Positions 50,361-59,843 of a stretch of DNA of 64,000 nucleotides are shown here, one piece after another. Under the pieces are notes generated by a model. That model searched no databases and was not told where the DNA came from. It worked only from the letters and a program-made list of their open reading frames with translations. The stretch is from assembly GCF_003755185.1 (NCBI RefSeq), contig NZ_RKIC01000015.1, forward strand, positions 96,957-160,956, given 5' to 3'. Each line of letters opens with the position of its first letter. Positions within the stretch are counted from its first letter, which is position 1. This stretch comes from Frigoribacterium sp. PhB24 (lineage in GTDB: Bacteria > Actinomycetota > Actinomycetes > Actinomycetales > Microbacteriaceae). The position numbers and the translations under genes were made by a program.

Positions 50361-52109
50361 TCACGACCTGGTGCTCGTGAAGGCCGAGGTGTCCATGGCG
50401 AGCTCCTCGGCGTCCAACCCGAGCAGAACGCGCCTCATGACCTCTTCGTCGAGGGCGCCGGCATCCCGCTCGCGCAGCACCACCTCGCGTCGCTTGGCGA
50501 GCAGTTCGCGCCGGATTGAGCCGAGTGCCTGGGGCGCGGCACGACGGCGCGCGCGCTGGGCGGCGGTCGCCCCCGAGGCGTCCCGTTCGTCGGCGTCGTC
50601 GAGGGCCGTGCGCTGCAGCGCCTCGTTCTGCCGCAGCAGCCGCGTCGTCGAGAGCTGGACGGCGCGCTCGGTGAGCTCGGGCCCCCAGCGCTTCTCCCAG
50701 TCGGCGCGACGCTCGGCGACGTGGGCCATGGTCTCGTCCGTGCTCGTCGCGAAGATCGCCAGCTCGGCGGCGAGGTCGCGGTCGCGCTGGGTGTCGTCGC
50801 GGACGCCGAGCACCCTGATGACGAAGGGCAGCGTCAGCCCCTGCAGCAGCAGGGTGCCGACCGTGACGATGAACGCGATGAGGAACATGGTGTCGCGCGC
50901 CGGCACGGGGATGCTCGACTCGGTGATCGCCGGGATCGACACTGCGGCCGCGAGGGTGACCACGCCCCGCATGCCGGTCCACGAGATGACGCTCAGCTGT
51001 CGCCAGTCCATGCGGGGCTGCGGGTGGTAGCGCACCGTCCGCAGCGCCGGCGCTCGCCGGAGTCGGCGGAGGGCGGGCACGCGCCGGAGCTTCCTCAGCA
51101 CCGTCGAGAGGAAGAGGTACCGGCCGGCCCGGGCCGCGTAGTACGTGCCGAACACGAAGACCGGTCGCACGAGCACGACCACGGCCAGGACGGCGAGGGC
51201 GACGCCGACGCTCTGGCCGAGGCCGCGCTCGCTCTCGCTGACGTCGAGGACGACGGCCCGCAGCTGCAGGCCGATCAGTGCGAAGACGAAGCCCTCGAGC
51301 ACCACGTCGGCCGCCGACCAGAACGGGCGTTCCTGCAGGCGGGTCGCGTAGCCCGTGCGCGGTGAGTTGAACCCGACGTAGAGCCCGGCGGCCACGACCG
51401 CGAGCACGCCCGAGCCGCTCAACTCCTCGGCGGCGATGTAGGCGATGAACGGCAACAGCAGCCCGATGACGTTCTCGACCACGGGGTCGTCGATGCGCAT
51501 GCGCACCCGGTGGGCGACGAAGCCGAGGGCCAGACCCACCGCCACGCCCACGCCGATCGCGAGGCCGAAGATGCCGAGGTCGTCCCACAGCGTCAGGCTC
51601 GCGCCTCCCACGATCGCCAGGAACACCTTGACGAGGGTGAGCGACGCGGCGTCGTTGATCAGGCTCTCGCCCGACAGCACGGTCATCACCTTGCGCGGCA
51701 GTCCGAGCTTGCGGCCGATGGCGGCCGCCGACACGGCGTCAGGAGGCGCGACCACCGCCCCGACGAGGAGTGCGGCCGGGAGGGTCATGTCGGGGATCAT
51801 CACGTAGGCGACGCCCCCGACGGCGAAGGCCGTGACGACCACGGCCCCCACGCCCAGACGCGCGATCTGGACGCGGCTCTCGCGGAAGTTCAGCAGGGAG
51901 ACGTCGAGCGCCGCCGAGTAGAGCAGTGGGGGCAGGACGACGGTCAGGATGACCTCGGAGTCGATCTCGATGTCGGGAACGCCGGGGATCAACGAGACGA
52001 GCAGGGCGATGCCCACCGTCAACAGCGGGGCGGGCAGCCCCCGCCACCGGGCGAAGGCGGTCACGACGAGCGACCCGGTCAAGATGATCAGCAGCTCGCC
52101 GAGTTCCAT
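50361..52109 (-). CDS. Na+/H+ antiporter, CPA1 family
   Basis: The 582-residue protein has about 12 membrane helices (residues 1-430). Its CPA1 marks include VVAPPDAVSAAAIGRKLGLPR and LSGESLINDAASL, with the ion-binding acidic residues. A hydrophilic cytoplasmic C-terminal part of about 150 residues is highly charged. It exchanges sodium (or potassium) for protons to keep pH. ATG 52109 is chosen because the hydrophobic N terminus starts there; the ribosome site is weak. Divergent from the carboxylesterase gene. Confidence 0.9.
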   Translation of the reverse strand: MELGELLIILTGSLVVTAFARWRGLPAPLLTVGIALLVSLIPGVPDIEIDSEVILTVVLPPLLYSAALDVSLLNFRESRVQIARLGVGAVVVTAFAVGGVAYVMIPDMTLPAALLVGAVVAPPDAVSAAAIGRKLGLPRKVMTVLSGESLINDAASLTLVKVFLAIVGGASLTLWDDLGIFGLAIGVGVAVGLALGFVAHRVRMRIDDPVVENVIGLLLPFIAYIAAEELSGSGVLAVVAAGLYVGFNSPRTGYATRLQERPFWSAADVVLEGFVFALIGLQLRAVVLDVSESERGLGQSVGVALAVLAVVVLVRPVFVFGTYYAARAGRYLFLSTVLRKLRRVPALRRLRRAPALRTVRYHPQPRMDWRQLSVISWTGMRGVVTLAAAVSIPAITESSIPVPARDTMFLIAFIVTVGTLLLQGLTLPFVIRVLGVRDDTQRDRDLAAELAIFATSTDETMAHVAERRADWEKRWGPELTERAVQLSTTRLLRQNEALQRTALDDADERDASGATAAQRARRRAAPQALGSIRRELLAKRREVVLRERDAGALDEEVMRRVLLGLDAEELAMDTSAFTSTRS

Positions 52110-52241
52110 GTGAGCAGGGCTCCGTCCAGTCGTCGCGGGCAGGCGGGTGTCGTGCACGCACTGCAAAGTTCACCCCATCCTCTCAGGCACCCCCTAGGAG
52201 AACGTCGGGTGAACGGCCCCGGTCCGTCGCAGGGCCCCCCG

Positions 52242-52247
52242 TAGCAT
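52242..52247 (+). promoter_or_regulatory. Leaderless -10 box, carboxylesterase gene
   Basis: TAGCAT lies six bases before the GTG at 52254. Confidence 0.55.
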
Positions 52248-52253
52248 CGCTGC

Positions 52254-53813
52254 GTGACCGCACAGCCCCGGGCGACCGTCCCGGCCCCCGACCTCGTCCG
52301 CTCCACCCGCTCGGGCGAGGTCCGAGGCGTGCGGGAGCGTGGCGTGCTCGCCTGGCGTGGCATCCCCTTCGCGGCGCCACCCGTGGGGCGCCTCCGGTTC
52401 CGGGCTCCCGAGCCGCCGGCGGCGTGGGCAGGAGTCCGCGACGCCGGCCGGTTCGGCCCCGCCGCCCCGCAGGACCGCGTGCAGTTCGTCGGCGTCGACG
52501 CGACCACGCCGCTGAGCGAGGACTGCCTCACGGTCAACGTGATCGCGCCCGACGGGACCGCGTCGGGCGACGGGCTGCCCGTCCTCGTCTTCATCCACGG
52601 AGGCGCGTACAGCGTGGGGTCGTCGCGAGAGTTCCCGAGACAGGGCGAGACGCTCGTCCGCGAGGGCGGCATCGTCTACGTCAGCCTCAACTACCGGCTG
52701 GGCGCCTTCGGTTACCTGGACTTCAGCCACTGGGCGACCGAGGACCGTCCGTTCGAATCGAACCTCGGGCTGCGCGACCAGGTCGCCGCCCTCGAATGGG
52801 TCCGCGACAACGTCGCCGCGTTCGGCGGTGACCCCGACCGGGTCACCGTCTCGGGCGAGAGCTCGGGCGGCAACGCCGTGACGACCCTCATGACGGTGCC
52901 GCGCGCTCGCGGCCTGTTCCGCGGGGTCGTCGCGCAGAGCGCACCGCCCAACGCGATCTACCCGCCGGACGTGACGCAGCGGTGGGCGGGGGAGTTCCTC
53001 GAGCTGCTGACCCACGACCTGCACGACGACGACCTCGAGGCCACGAGCGTCGACGACGCGGCAGCGTTGCTCGCCGTGGCTCCGACGACGGCCATCGTCC
53101 GGGCGGCGAGCCGTCTGCAACTGCGCACCCCCGACGACGATCCGGGCACGATCTGCTTCAGCCCGGTCATCGACGGCGACTTCCTGCCCGAACGACCGCT
53201 CGACGCCTTCAAGGCGGGCCGGGCCCACCCGGTGCCGTTGATCATCGGCACGAACGACCGCGAGGGGTCGGTGTTCACCGGTCGTCGCGACATCCTCGCG
53301 ACGACCAAGCCGCGCATCCGGGCCATCTTCGCCGCCACCGAGAAGAAGGCCCGCAAGGCGATCCAGAAGCACTACCCGGGGCTACCCGCCCGACCCGCGG
53401 CCCTCGACTTCGGTGGCGACTACGCGTTCTGGTTCCCGAGCGTCAAGGTCGCCGAACGGCACGCGCTGCACCAACCCGTGCGTTTCTACCGCTTCGACGC
53501 GACGACGCGCATCCTGCGCGCGGCCGGGGTCGACGCGTTCCACGGTCTCGAGCTCTGGGCCATCTACGACCGCATGGGGTCCGCCTTCGGGTGGGCGATG
53601 AGCCTGCTGGGCGGGCGTCGGGCCTTCTTGCGCACGGCGGCACGGACCCGCTCGCGCTGGCTCGAGTTCGTCCGCACGGGCGCGGTGGCCGACTGGCCGA
53701 CCTACGACCCCCACCGGCGGCGCACCCTGATCATCGACGCGCGTGACCGCGTCGAGCACGACCCGCGGGGCGAACGGCGACGGGCCTGGCAGGACTTCGT
53801 GCCACACGTCTGA
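52254..53813 (+). CDS. Carboxylesterase type B (para-nitrobenzyl esterase-like)
   Basis: The 519-residue enzyme follows the type B plan: GIPFAAPPVGRLRF near the start, SEDCLTVNV, oxyanion loop FIHGGAYSVGSS, and nucleophile Ser203 in GESSGG. The Glu segment is IIGTNDREGSVF and the catalytic His lies in DAFHGLEL. It has no signal peptide, so it acts in the cytosol on carboxylic esters; physiological substrate unknown. The start is GTG and appears leaderless. Confidence 0.92.
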   Translation: MTAQPRATVPAPDLVRSTRSGEVRGVRERGVLAWRGIPFAAPPVGRLRFRAPEPPAAWAGVRDAGRFGPAAPQDRVQFVGVDATTPLSEDCLTVNVIAPDGTASGDGLPVLVFIHGGAYSVGSSREFPRQGETLVREGGIVYVSLNYRLGAFGYLDFSHWATEDRPFESNLGLRDQVAALEWVRDNVAAFGGDPDRVTVSGESSGGNAVTTLMTVPRARGLFRGVVAQSAPPNAIYPPDVTQRWAGEFLELLTHDLHDDDLEATSVDDAAALLAVAPTTAIVRAASRLQLRTPDDDPGTICFSPVIDGDFLPERPLDAFKAGRAHPVPLIIGTNDREGSVFTGRRDILATTKPRIRAIFAATEKKARKAIQKHYPGLPARPAALDFGGDYAFWFPSVKVAERHALHQPVRFYRFDATTRILRAAGVDAFHGLELWAIYDRMGSAFGWAMSLLGGRRAFLRTAARTRSRWLEFVRTGAVADWPTYDPHRRRTLIIDARDRVEHDPRGERRRAWQDFVPHV

Positions 53814-53899
53814 GGTCGCGTCCGCGGCCGTGCCACAGCGGTGTCGCGGTGGGCGTCACCTGTCGTTCACCGGGATGTACCCCGGAGGTCACCGTCGAG

Positions 53900-53927
53900 T
53901 TGACCCGCGTTCACCCACCTATACACT
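53900..53927 (+). promoter_or_regulatory. Promoter of the phosphate transporter gene
   Basis: The -35 box TTGACC (53900-53905) and -10 box TACACT (53922-53927) are 16 bases apart; the GTG start follows seven bases later. This is the best complete promoter in the window. Confidence 0.65.
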
Positions 53928-53934
53928 CGGGCCG

Positions 53935-55215
53935 GTGGACATCACACTCATCGTCGTCCTGGTCATCGCACTGGCGCTCTTCTTCGACTTCACGAACGGG
54001 TTCCACGACACGGCCAACGCCATGGCGACCCCGATCGCGACCGGCGCGATGAAACCCAAGGTCGCCGTCACGGTGGCCGCGATCCTCAACCTGGTCGGGG
54101 CGTTCCTCAGCACCGAGGTCGCCAAGACCGTCTCGGGCGGCATCATCCGTGAGGGCGACGGCGGGGTGCAGATCACCCCCGAGATGATCTTCGCCGGCCT
54201 CATCGGGGCCGTCGTCTGGAACATGTTCACCTGGCTGAGGGGCCTTCCGTCGAGCTCGTCGCACGCCCTCTTCGGCGGCTTGATCGGTGCGGCGATCGTC
54301 GGCGCCGGCATGGGGTCGGTCGACTTCGGGGTCGTGCTGTCGAAGGTCGTGCTGCCCGCCCTGCTCGCTCCCCTGATCGCCGGGGTGGTCGGGTACACCG
54401 CCACGCGACTGGCGTACACGATCACCCGACGTCGCGACGACAAGAGCGAGCGCGGCGGCTTCCGGTACGGCCAGATCTTCACGTCGTCGCTGGTGGCCCT
54501 CGCGCACGGCACGAACGACGCGCAGAAGACGATGGGCGTCATCACGCTCACGCTGATCGCGGGCGGTCTGCTCACTCCCGACTCCGGCCCGCCCTTCTGG
54601 GTGGTCGTCGTCTGCGCCTTCGCCATCGCCCTGGGGACGTACACGGGTGGCTGGCGCATCATCCAGACGATGGGCGGCGGCCTGACCGAGGTCAAGCCCA
54701 CGCAGGGCTTCTCGGCCGAGGCGTCGACGACCGCGACGGTGTTGGCCTCGAGCCACCTGGGCTTCGCGCTGTCGACGACGCAGGTCGCGAGCGGGTCGAT
54801 CATCGGCGCCGGTCTCGGACGCCGCGGCTCGAAGATCCAGTGGGGCACGGCCGGCAAGATCGTCGTCGCCTGGTTCATCACGCTCCCCGCGTCGGCGGCG
54901 GTCGGTGCCGTGGCGGCCCTCATCGCCACGCTCGGCGTCACCGGGCTGGTCATCGACGCCGCCGTCGGCGCGGTGGTCATCGCCGGCATCTTCGTCCTCT
55001 CGCGCCGCCGACCGCACGATCAGGGATCGGCCATCGAGGTCGACGTCGCGGCCACCTCGGTGCTCTCGCGTCGTCGTGCCCGCCGGGCCGTCCGCAAGGG
55101 CCGCGTCGACACCCCGGCGTCCGGGGTCGAGGCCCCCTTCGTCCGCATGGACGACCCGCCCGAGCCCGTCCCCGCCCCGCGCGGCACGGCGGCGACCGAC
55201 GACGAGGTGCGCTGA
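53935..55215 (+). CDS. pitA: Inorganic phosphate transporter, PiT family
   Basis: The 426-residue protein has about 10 membrane segments and both PiT signature repeats: GFHDTANAMATPIATGAMKP near the N terminus and LVALAHGTNDAQKTMGVI in the second half. It imports metal-phosphate with protons at low affinity. The last 80 residues are a hydrophilic tail. The GTG start at 53935 follows a -10 box by seven bases, so the longer open frame upstream is excluded. The next gene overlaps the stop by one base. Confidence 0.93.
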   Translation: MDITLIVVLVIALALFFDFTNGFHDTANAMATPIATGAMKPKVAVTVAAILNLVGAFLSTEVAKTVSGGIIREGDGGVQITPEMIFAGLIGAVVWNMFTWLRGLPSSSSHALFGGLIGAAIVGAGMGSVDFGVVLSKVVLPALLAPLIAGVVGYTATRLAYTITRRRDDKSERGGFRYGQIFTSSLVALAHGTNDAQKTMGVITLTLIAGGLLTPDSGPPFWVVVVCAFAIALGTYTGGWRIIQTMGGGLTEVKPTQGFSAEASTTATVLASSHLGFALSTTQVASGSIIGAGLGRRGSKIQWGTAGKIVVAWFITLPASAAVGAVAALIATLGVTGLVIDAAVGAVVIAGIFVLSRRRPHDQGSAIEVDVAATSVLSRRRARRAVRKGRVDTPASGVEAPFVRMDDPPEPVPAPRGTAATDDEVR

Positions 55216-55424
55216 TGATCGACTGGTCCGCCTTCGTCGTGGTGGCGCTCGTCGCGCTCTTCTCCGCCGCCGCCCTCGTGTCGCTCTATTCCCTCGGCCT
55301 GCGCCTCCTGACGGTCGAGGACCGGACGCCCGTCCGCACCGCCGCCGGGTACGCCTGCTTCGTCGTCTGTGCACTCGGTGTGCTGTACGGCATCTACCTG
55401 ATCATCCCCGGCTTCCACCGCTGA
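55215..55424 (+). CDS. Small membrane protein coupled to PiT
   Basis: The 69-residue protein has two membrane helices (FVVVALVALFSAAALVSLYS and AAGYACFVVCALGVLYGIYL) joined by a short charged loop. Its ATG overlaps the pitA TGA, so it is translated with it. Short proteins of this sort accompany PiT genes in Actinobacteria; a role as subunit or regulator is inferred only. Confidence 0.75.
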   Translation: MIDWSAFVVVALVALFSAAALVSLYSLGLRLLTVEDRTPVRTAAGYACFVVCALGVLYGIYLIIPGFHR

Positions 55425-55516
55425 CCCGGCGGTCGCGTCTCGTCCCCCGGCAGCTCGACGGTCGCGGTCCGTGCCGGCCGCGCCTCCTCGAGATGCCCGG
55501 CCCGTGGCCCCGCCGG

Positions 55517-55522
55517 TAGGCT
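55517..55522 (+). promoter_or_regulatory. Probable -10 box of aspA
   Basis: TAGGCT lies about 60 bases before the GTG at 55583, giving a short leader; no convincing -35 box. Confidence 0.35.
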
Positions 55523-55582
55523 CGGCGGAAGCGTCCGGTCGACGACGACCGGGCCCCGACTGATGACGGAGGCGCACCACAC

Positions 55583-57100
55583 GTGACGACCGAGACAACA
55601 GCACCGACCCGCACCGAGACCGATTCGCTGGGCAGCCGAGAGGTTCCCGCCGACGTCTACTGGGGCATCCACACCGCCCGGGCGCTCGAGAACTTCCCCA
55701 TCTCGCAGCGGCCGATCTCGGTCTACCCCGACCTCGTCACGGCCCTCGCGCTCGTGAAGCAGGCGGCGGCCCGGGCCAACGTCGAGATCGGCGTCCTCGA
55801 CCCGGTCAAGGCCGAGGCCATCGAGCGCGCCTGCGAAGAGATCCGCGGTGGCGCCCTGCACGACCAGTTCGCCGTCGGGGTCATCCAGGGCGGGGCCGGC
55901 ACGTCGACCAACATGAACAGCAACGAGGTCATCGCCAACCGCGCCCTCGAGCTGCTGGGTCACGCCAAGGGCGAGTACCGCCACCTGCACCCGATCGACG
56001 ACGTCAACCGCAGCCAGAGCACCAACGACACCTACCCCACGTCGATCAAGATCGCGATGGTGCTCACCCTGCGTCGTCTGCTGGTCGAACTCGACCTGCT
56101 GGCCGACTCGTTCGCCGCCAAGGGCGCCGAGTTCCACGACGTGCTGAAGGTCGGCCGCACCCAGCTGCAGGACGCCGTGCCGATGACCCTCGGTCAAGAG
56201 TTCACGGGCTTCGCGCACACCCTCGCCGAGGACGTCCAGCGCCTCCGTGACGTCGTGCCGCTGCTGGGCGAGATCAACCTCGGGGCCACCGCCATCGGCA
56301 CGGGCATCACGGCCGACCCGCTGTACGCCGACGCCGTCCGTCGGCACCTCAGCACGCTCTCGGGCATGGACCTCGTCACGGCCCCCGACCTCATCGAGGC
56401 CACGAGCGACACGGGCGTCTTCATGACCCTGAGCGGCGCCCTCAAGCGCAGCGCCATCAAGCTCTCGAAGATCTGCAACGACCTACGACTGCTGTCCTCC
56501 GGCCCCCAGGCGGGCATCAGCGAGATCACGCTGCCGCCGCGCCAGGCCGGGTCGTCGATCATGCCGGGCAAGGTGAACCCCGTGATCCCCGAGGTCGTGA
56601 ACCAGGTCGCGTTCTCCGTCGCCGGAGCCGACGTCACGGTCACCATGGCCGCCGAGGCCGGGCAGCTGCAGCTCAACGCCTTCGAGCCCGTCATCACGCA
56701 CTCGGTCATGCAGAGCCTGCAGTGGATGACCTACGCCTGTCAGACACTGCGGGTCAACTGCGTCGACGGCATCGAGGCGAACCGTGCCCGCCTGACCCAG
56801 CAGGTCGAGACGAACGTCGGCAGCGTGACCGCCCTCACGCCCTACATCGGCTACACGGCGGCGGCGGCCATCGCCCACACGGCGCTGACGACGAACGCGG
56901 CGATCGCGCCGCTCGTGGTCGCCGCCGGTCTCATGACGGACGAGCAGGTGCGCAAGGTGCTCTCTCCCGCCCGCCTCTCCGGGCTCTCGCCCATCACCAG
57001 CGCGATCACGATCATCGACGTCGACGACCCCGCCGCGGCGGTGGCCCGGGCGGCCAACACGACGGGCGCCCGCAACCCGGGCGACGAGACCGCCGGCTGA
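55583..57100 (+). CDS. aspA: Aspartate ammonia-lyase
   Basis: The 505-residue enzyme belongs to the aspartase/fumarase superfamily, with the signature GSSIMPGKVNP, VGRTQLQDAVPMTLGQEF and NRSQSTNDTYPT. GIHTARALENFPIS near the start favours aspartase over fumarase. It interconverts aspartate with fumarate and ammonia in the cytosol. About 25 N-terminal residues extend past the usual start. The GTG 55583 has GGAGG about ten bases upstream; there the GGAGGCGC motif itself serves as the ribosome site. Confidence 0.92.
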   Translation: MTTETTAPTRTETDSLGSREVPADVYWGIHTARALENFPISQRPISVYPDLVTALALVKQAAARANVEIGVLDPVKAEAIERACEEIRGGALHDQFAVGVIQGGAGTSTNMNSNEVIANRALELLGHAKGEYRHLHPIDDVNRSQSTNDTYPTSIKIAMVLTLRRLLVELDLLADSFAAKGAEFHDVLKVGRTQLQDAVPMTLGQEFTGFAHTLAEDVQRLRDVVPLLGEINLGATAIGTGITADPLYADAVRRHLSTLSGMDLVTAPDLIEATSDTGVFMTLSGALKRSAIKLSKICNDLRLLSSGPQAGISEITLPPRQAGSSIMPGKVNPVIPEVVNQVAFSVAGADVTVTMAAEAGQLQLNAFEPVITHSVMQSLQWMTYACQTLRVNCVDGIEANRARLTQQVETNVGSVTALTPYIGYTAAAAIAHTALTTNAAIAPLVVAAGLMTDEQVRKVLSPARLSGLSPITSAITIIDVDDPAAAVARAANTTGARNPGDETAG

Positions 57101-57114
57101 CGCGATCACCTGCC

Positions 57115-57150
57115 GGAGGCGCGGTGCCGGTCGACCGGCACCGCGCCTCC
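57115..57150. terminator. Perfect 36-base motif-pair terminator
   Basis: GGAGGCGCGGTGCCGGTC and its inverse form a perfect palindrome between the aspA stop and the end of the convergent YihY gene. It is built from two inverted copies of the extended dispersed motif. Confidence 0.85.
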
Positions 57151-57175
57151 TGCAGGTCGGGGACGCCTCGGGCGC

Positions 57176-58309
57176 CTAGGGCGTCGAGGGGGCGTGGGTG
57201 TTCGGGTCGACCTGGTCGGCGCGCCGCGCGGCCTGCGGCCGCTCGTCGGCGGGCCGGTCGCGATCGCCCCGCAGGTGGACGCGCCGCAGTTCGTCCGGCT
57301 CGAGCACGCCACCGTTCTCGCGCAGGGCCCGCTCGCGGATCGCCCGGCCCACCCGGACGTCCCACGCGAGGTTGCGCGCCAGGATGTGGTTGCGCGCCGT
57401 GTCACGCAACGGCAGGGGGATGACCTCCTCGGCCTGCACCCCTCGGCGCAGCTGGCGCATGCGCAGGATCTCGCTGTCGAGCTCGCCGCCGATCACGAGC
57501 ACGAAGTTGCTGATGTACGCGTAGAGCAGCACGACGACCACGCCGCCGACCCAGCCGTAGAAGCGGTCGTAGTTCGAGACCGTCGCGACGTAGACCGCGA
57601 AGCCCACCGTCGCGATCGCCCAGCCGCCGAGCGCGACCATGGCGCCGTACGACACCCAGCGCAGGCGGGGTGGTCGCACGTTGGGGGTGAAGAAGTACAG
57701 CATCGCGACCGAGAGCACGGCCAGGGCCACGAGCACCGGCCACTTGAAGACGTTGTAGAGGTCGGTCCAGGGGCGGCCGATGCCGAACCGGGCGGCGACC
57801 GCGTCGCTCAGCGTGGGCGTCACGAGCAGGATCACCGCGATGACGGCGAACGACACCATCAACACGAGTGTGACGATCATCATGTGGCCACGGAACTTCC
57901 AGATACGACGCCCCTCCTCGACCTCGTAGGCCGTGTTCATGGCCCGTCCGAAGGCCGTCGTGTAGGCCGACAGCGACCAGAGGGTGAGCCACAGGCCGAT
58001 GCCGAAGGCGACGCCCGGGTTCGACAGGCTGAGCATCTGTTCGAGCGGCCAGCGCAGGGTGTCGATCGCGTCGGGGGTCAGGACGTATCGGGCCACCGAG
58101 AGGATCTCGTCCACGGCGTCACCGTCGTCGACGAACAGGGCGACCCCCGAGACGAGAGCGAGGGCGCCGGGCACGAGGGCCAGCATCGAGAAGAAGGTGA
58201 GGGAACCGGCGGCGTCGATGGTGCGATGGCGCAGGAAATCGTGCCAGACCCGCATGATCACGTACCGGACCAGCGACGGGTCCTCGGGCAGGGAACGCGT
58301 CGGGGCCAT
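57176..58309 (-). CDS. YihY/BrkB-family membrane protein
   Basis: The 377-residue protein has six membrane segments (about residues 35-290) with the YihY pattern, including WHDFLRHRTIDAAGSLTFFSML at the start and YGWVGGVVVVLLYAYISNFVLVIGGEL at the sixth helix. A cytoplasmic, arginine-rich tail of 80 residues follows. The family's function is not settled (envelope or export roles have been proposed); ribonuclease BN was an early misassignment. ATG 58309 lies six bases after TAATCT. Confidence 0.88.
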   Translation of the reverse strand: MAPTRSLPEDPSLVRYVIMRVWHDFLRHRTIDAAGSLTFFSMLALVPGALALVSGVALFVDDGDAVDEILSVARYVLTPDAIDTLRWPLEQMLSLSNPGVAFGIGLWLTLWSLSAYTTAFGRAMNTAYEVEEGRRIWKFRGHMMIVTLVLMVSFAVIAVILLVTPTLSDAVAARFGIGRPWTDLYNVFKWPVLVALAVLSVAMLYFFTPNVRPPRLRWVSYGAMVALGGWAIATVGFAVYVATVSNYDRFYGWVGGVVVVLLYAYISNFVLVIGGELDSEILRMRQLRRGVQAEEVIPLPLRDTARNHILARNLAWDVRVGRAIRERALRENGGVLEPDELRRVHLRGDRDRPADERPQAARRADQVDPNTHAPSTP

Positions 58310-58315
58310 CCTGCG

Positions 58316-58321
58316 AGATTA
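58316..58321 (-). promoter_or_regulatory. Leaderless -10 box, YihY gene
   Basis: On the minus strand TAATCT lies six bases before ATG 58309. Confidence 0.55.
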
Positions 58322-58381
58322 CCGGCTGCCCGTGTCGACGCGGCTCGTCCCTCGCGCCGCACCGACCCGGGCACCAGCCCG

Positions 58382-58387
58382 TAGGGT
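58382..58387 (+). promoter_or_regulatory. Leaderless -10 box, PrsW gene
   Basis: TAGGGT lies six bases before ATG 58394. Confidence 0.55.
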
Positions 58388-58393
58388 CGGGGG

Positions 58394-59770
58394 ATGACCT
58401 GGTCCGATCCCCGCGGCGTCGGACACGACGCGTACGGACGCCCGTTGACGCCCTACGCCGACCCCTCCTCGGCGGGCCCGGCGGCGGGGGGCGGGCGGTC
58501 GGTCCACGGCCCCGCGGTCAACCCCGAGCCGGTCTGGTACCCGGTGCAGCCGGTCTTCGCGCAGCCTGCGCCGCGTCGTCGCGTCGCCAGTGCGGTGGCC
58601 CTCGCGGTCGGCTTCACGGTGATCGGCACGTTCGCCGCGGCCGTCGGCCTGTACTTCGTCATCTTCGTGCAACCCGCCGTGTTGCTCGCGGGCAGCCTGC
58701 TCGCCTTCGTGCCGTTGGCGATCGTGTTGGTCGGCATCTGGCTGGTCGACCGGTGGGAGCCCGAACCGCGCGTGGCGCTGCTCTTCGCCTTCCTCTGGGG
58801 CGCGGCGGTGGCGGTCGGCACCGCCCTGATCGTCGACATCGCCCTGACGACGGCGCGCTCGGTGCTCGGCGTCCGGTCGAGCGGGCTCGAGGACGTGCTC
58901 GGCGCGGTCGTCCAGGCGCCGCTCGTCGAAGAGGGCGCGAAGGGGCTCGGTGTCCTGTTGGTCCTGTGGATCTTCCGACGGCACTTCGACGGCCCGGTCG
59001 ACGGCATCGTCTACGCGGCGACCGTCGCGGCGGGCTTCGCGTTCGTCGAGAACATCCAGTACTTCGCCCTGCAGGTCGGTGAAGATCTGGCCACCGGCAG
59101 CCAGGGCCTCGCGTACGTCTTCTTCGTGCGGGCCCTGATGTCGCCCTTCGCCCACGTGATGTACACGGCCTGCACGGGCTTCGCCCTCGGCCTCGCGGCG
59201 CGGCGGACGGGTCCCTACGGTGCGATCGGCTGGTTCTTCGTCGGCCTCGTCCCCGCGGCGGGTCTGCACGCGCTCTGGAACGGTGCGTTGTTCGTCGTCG
59301 GGGACGGCTTCTTCGTCTACTACCTGCTCGTGCAGGTGCCGATCTTCGTGGCGATGGTGCTGCTCGTGGTGTTCCTCCGGCGCAACGAGCGGAGGGTCAC
59401 CCACGACCGTCTCGCCGAGTACGCCGCCGTGGGGTGGTTCAGCGCGGACGAGGTCGGCATGCTCTCGTCGAGCGCCGGCCGTCGTCGCGCGAGGTCGTGG
59501 GCCGCGTCCCGCGGCATCCGGCCCGCCATGAAGGTCTTCATCTCGAACGCGACGCGTCTGGCCTTCACCCGTCAGCGGCTCGTGAAGGGGCGTCGTGCAC
59601 TCGACGAGGCGGTGCAGCGTGACGAGGCCGAACTGCTGGACGCCCTCACCGCGAGCCGTCTCGCCCTGCAGGCTCCGCCGACCGCGTTCGTCGGCTACCC
59701 GCAGCACCCGGGCTGGCCGCCGCAGCTGCCCCGGCACCCCGGTTCGCCGCAGTCCGGCCCCGGGTGGTGA
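58394..59770 (+). CDS. PrsW-family intramembrane metalloprotease
   Basis: The 458-residue protein has a proline/glycine-rich cytoplasmic start (residues 1-60), about eight membrane helices, and the PrsW motifs: EEGAK (Glu179, Glu180), FVENIQY and the later His in GLHALWNG. Family members cut membrane anchors such as anti-sigma factors in a damage response; no anti-sigma gene is adjacent. The C-terminal 110 residues are a soluble helical region with a proline-rich end. Short tandem repeats follow the stop. Confidence 0.9.
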   Translation: MTWSDPRGVGHDAYGRPLTPYADPSSAGPAAGGGRSVHGPAVNPEPVWYPVQPVFAQPAPRRRVASAVALAVGFTVIGTFAAAVGLYFVIFVQPAVLLAGSLLAFVPLAIVLVGIWLVDRWEPEPRVALLFAFLWGAAVAVGTALIVDIALTTARSVLGVRSSGLEDVLGAVVQAPLVEEGAKGLGVLLVLWIFRRHFDGPVDGIVYAATVAAGFAFVENIQYFALQVGEDLATGSQGLAYVFFVRALMSPFAHVMYTACTGFALGLAARRTGPYGAIGWFFVGLVPAAGLHALWNGALFVVGDGFFVYYLLVQVPIFVAMVLLVVFLRRNERRVTHDRLAEYAAVGWFSADEVGMLSSSAGRRRARSWAASRGIRPAMKVFISNATRLAFTRQRLVKGRRALDEAVQRDEAELLDALTASRLALQAPPTAFVGYPQHPGWPPQLPRHPGSPQSGPGW

Positions 59771-59782
59771 CGCCACCCGTCT

Positions 59783-59836
59783 CGACGACCGCCCCAGCCA
59801 CGACGACCGCCCCAGCCACGACGGCCGTCACAGCGG
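59783..59836. repeat. 18-bp tandem repeat, three units
   Basis: CGACGACCGCCCCAGCCA occurs exactly twice (59783-59800, 59801-59818), then in a degenerate third copy. It lies just after the PrsW stop and before the convergent MFS stop. Confidence 0.8.
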
Positions 59837-59843
59837 ACGCGGG

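Noticed and set aside
57176-58309. Ribonuclease BN
   Set aside because: The YihY/BrkB family carried that name by a historical misassignment; the protein is a six-helix membrane protein without nuclease motifs.
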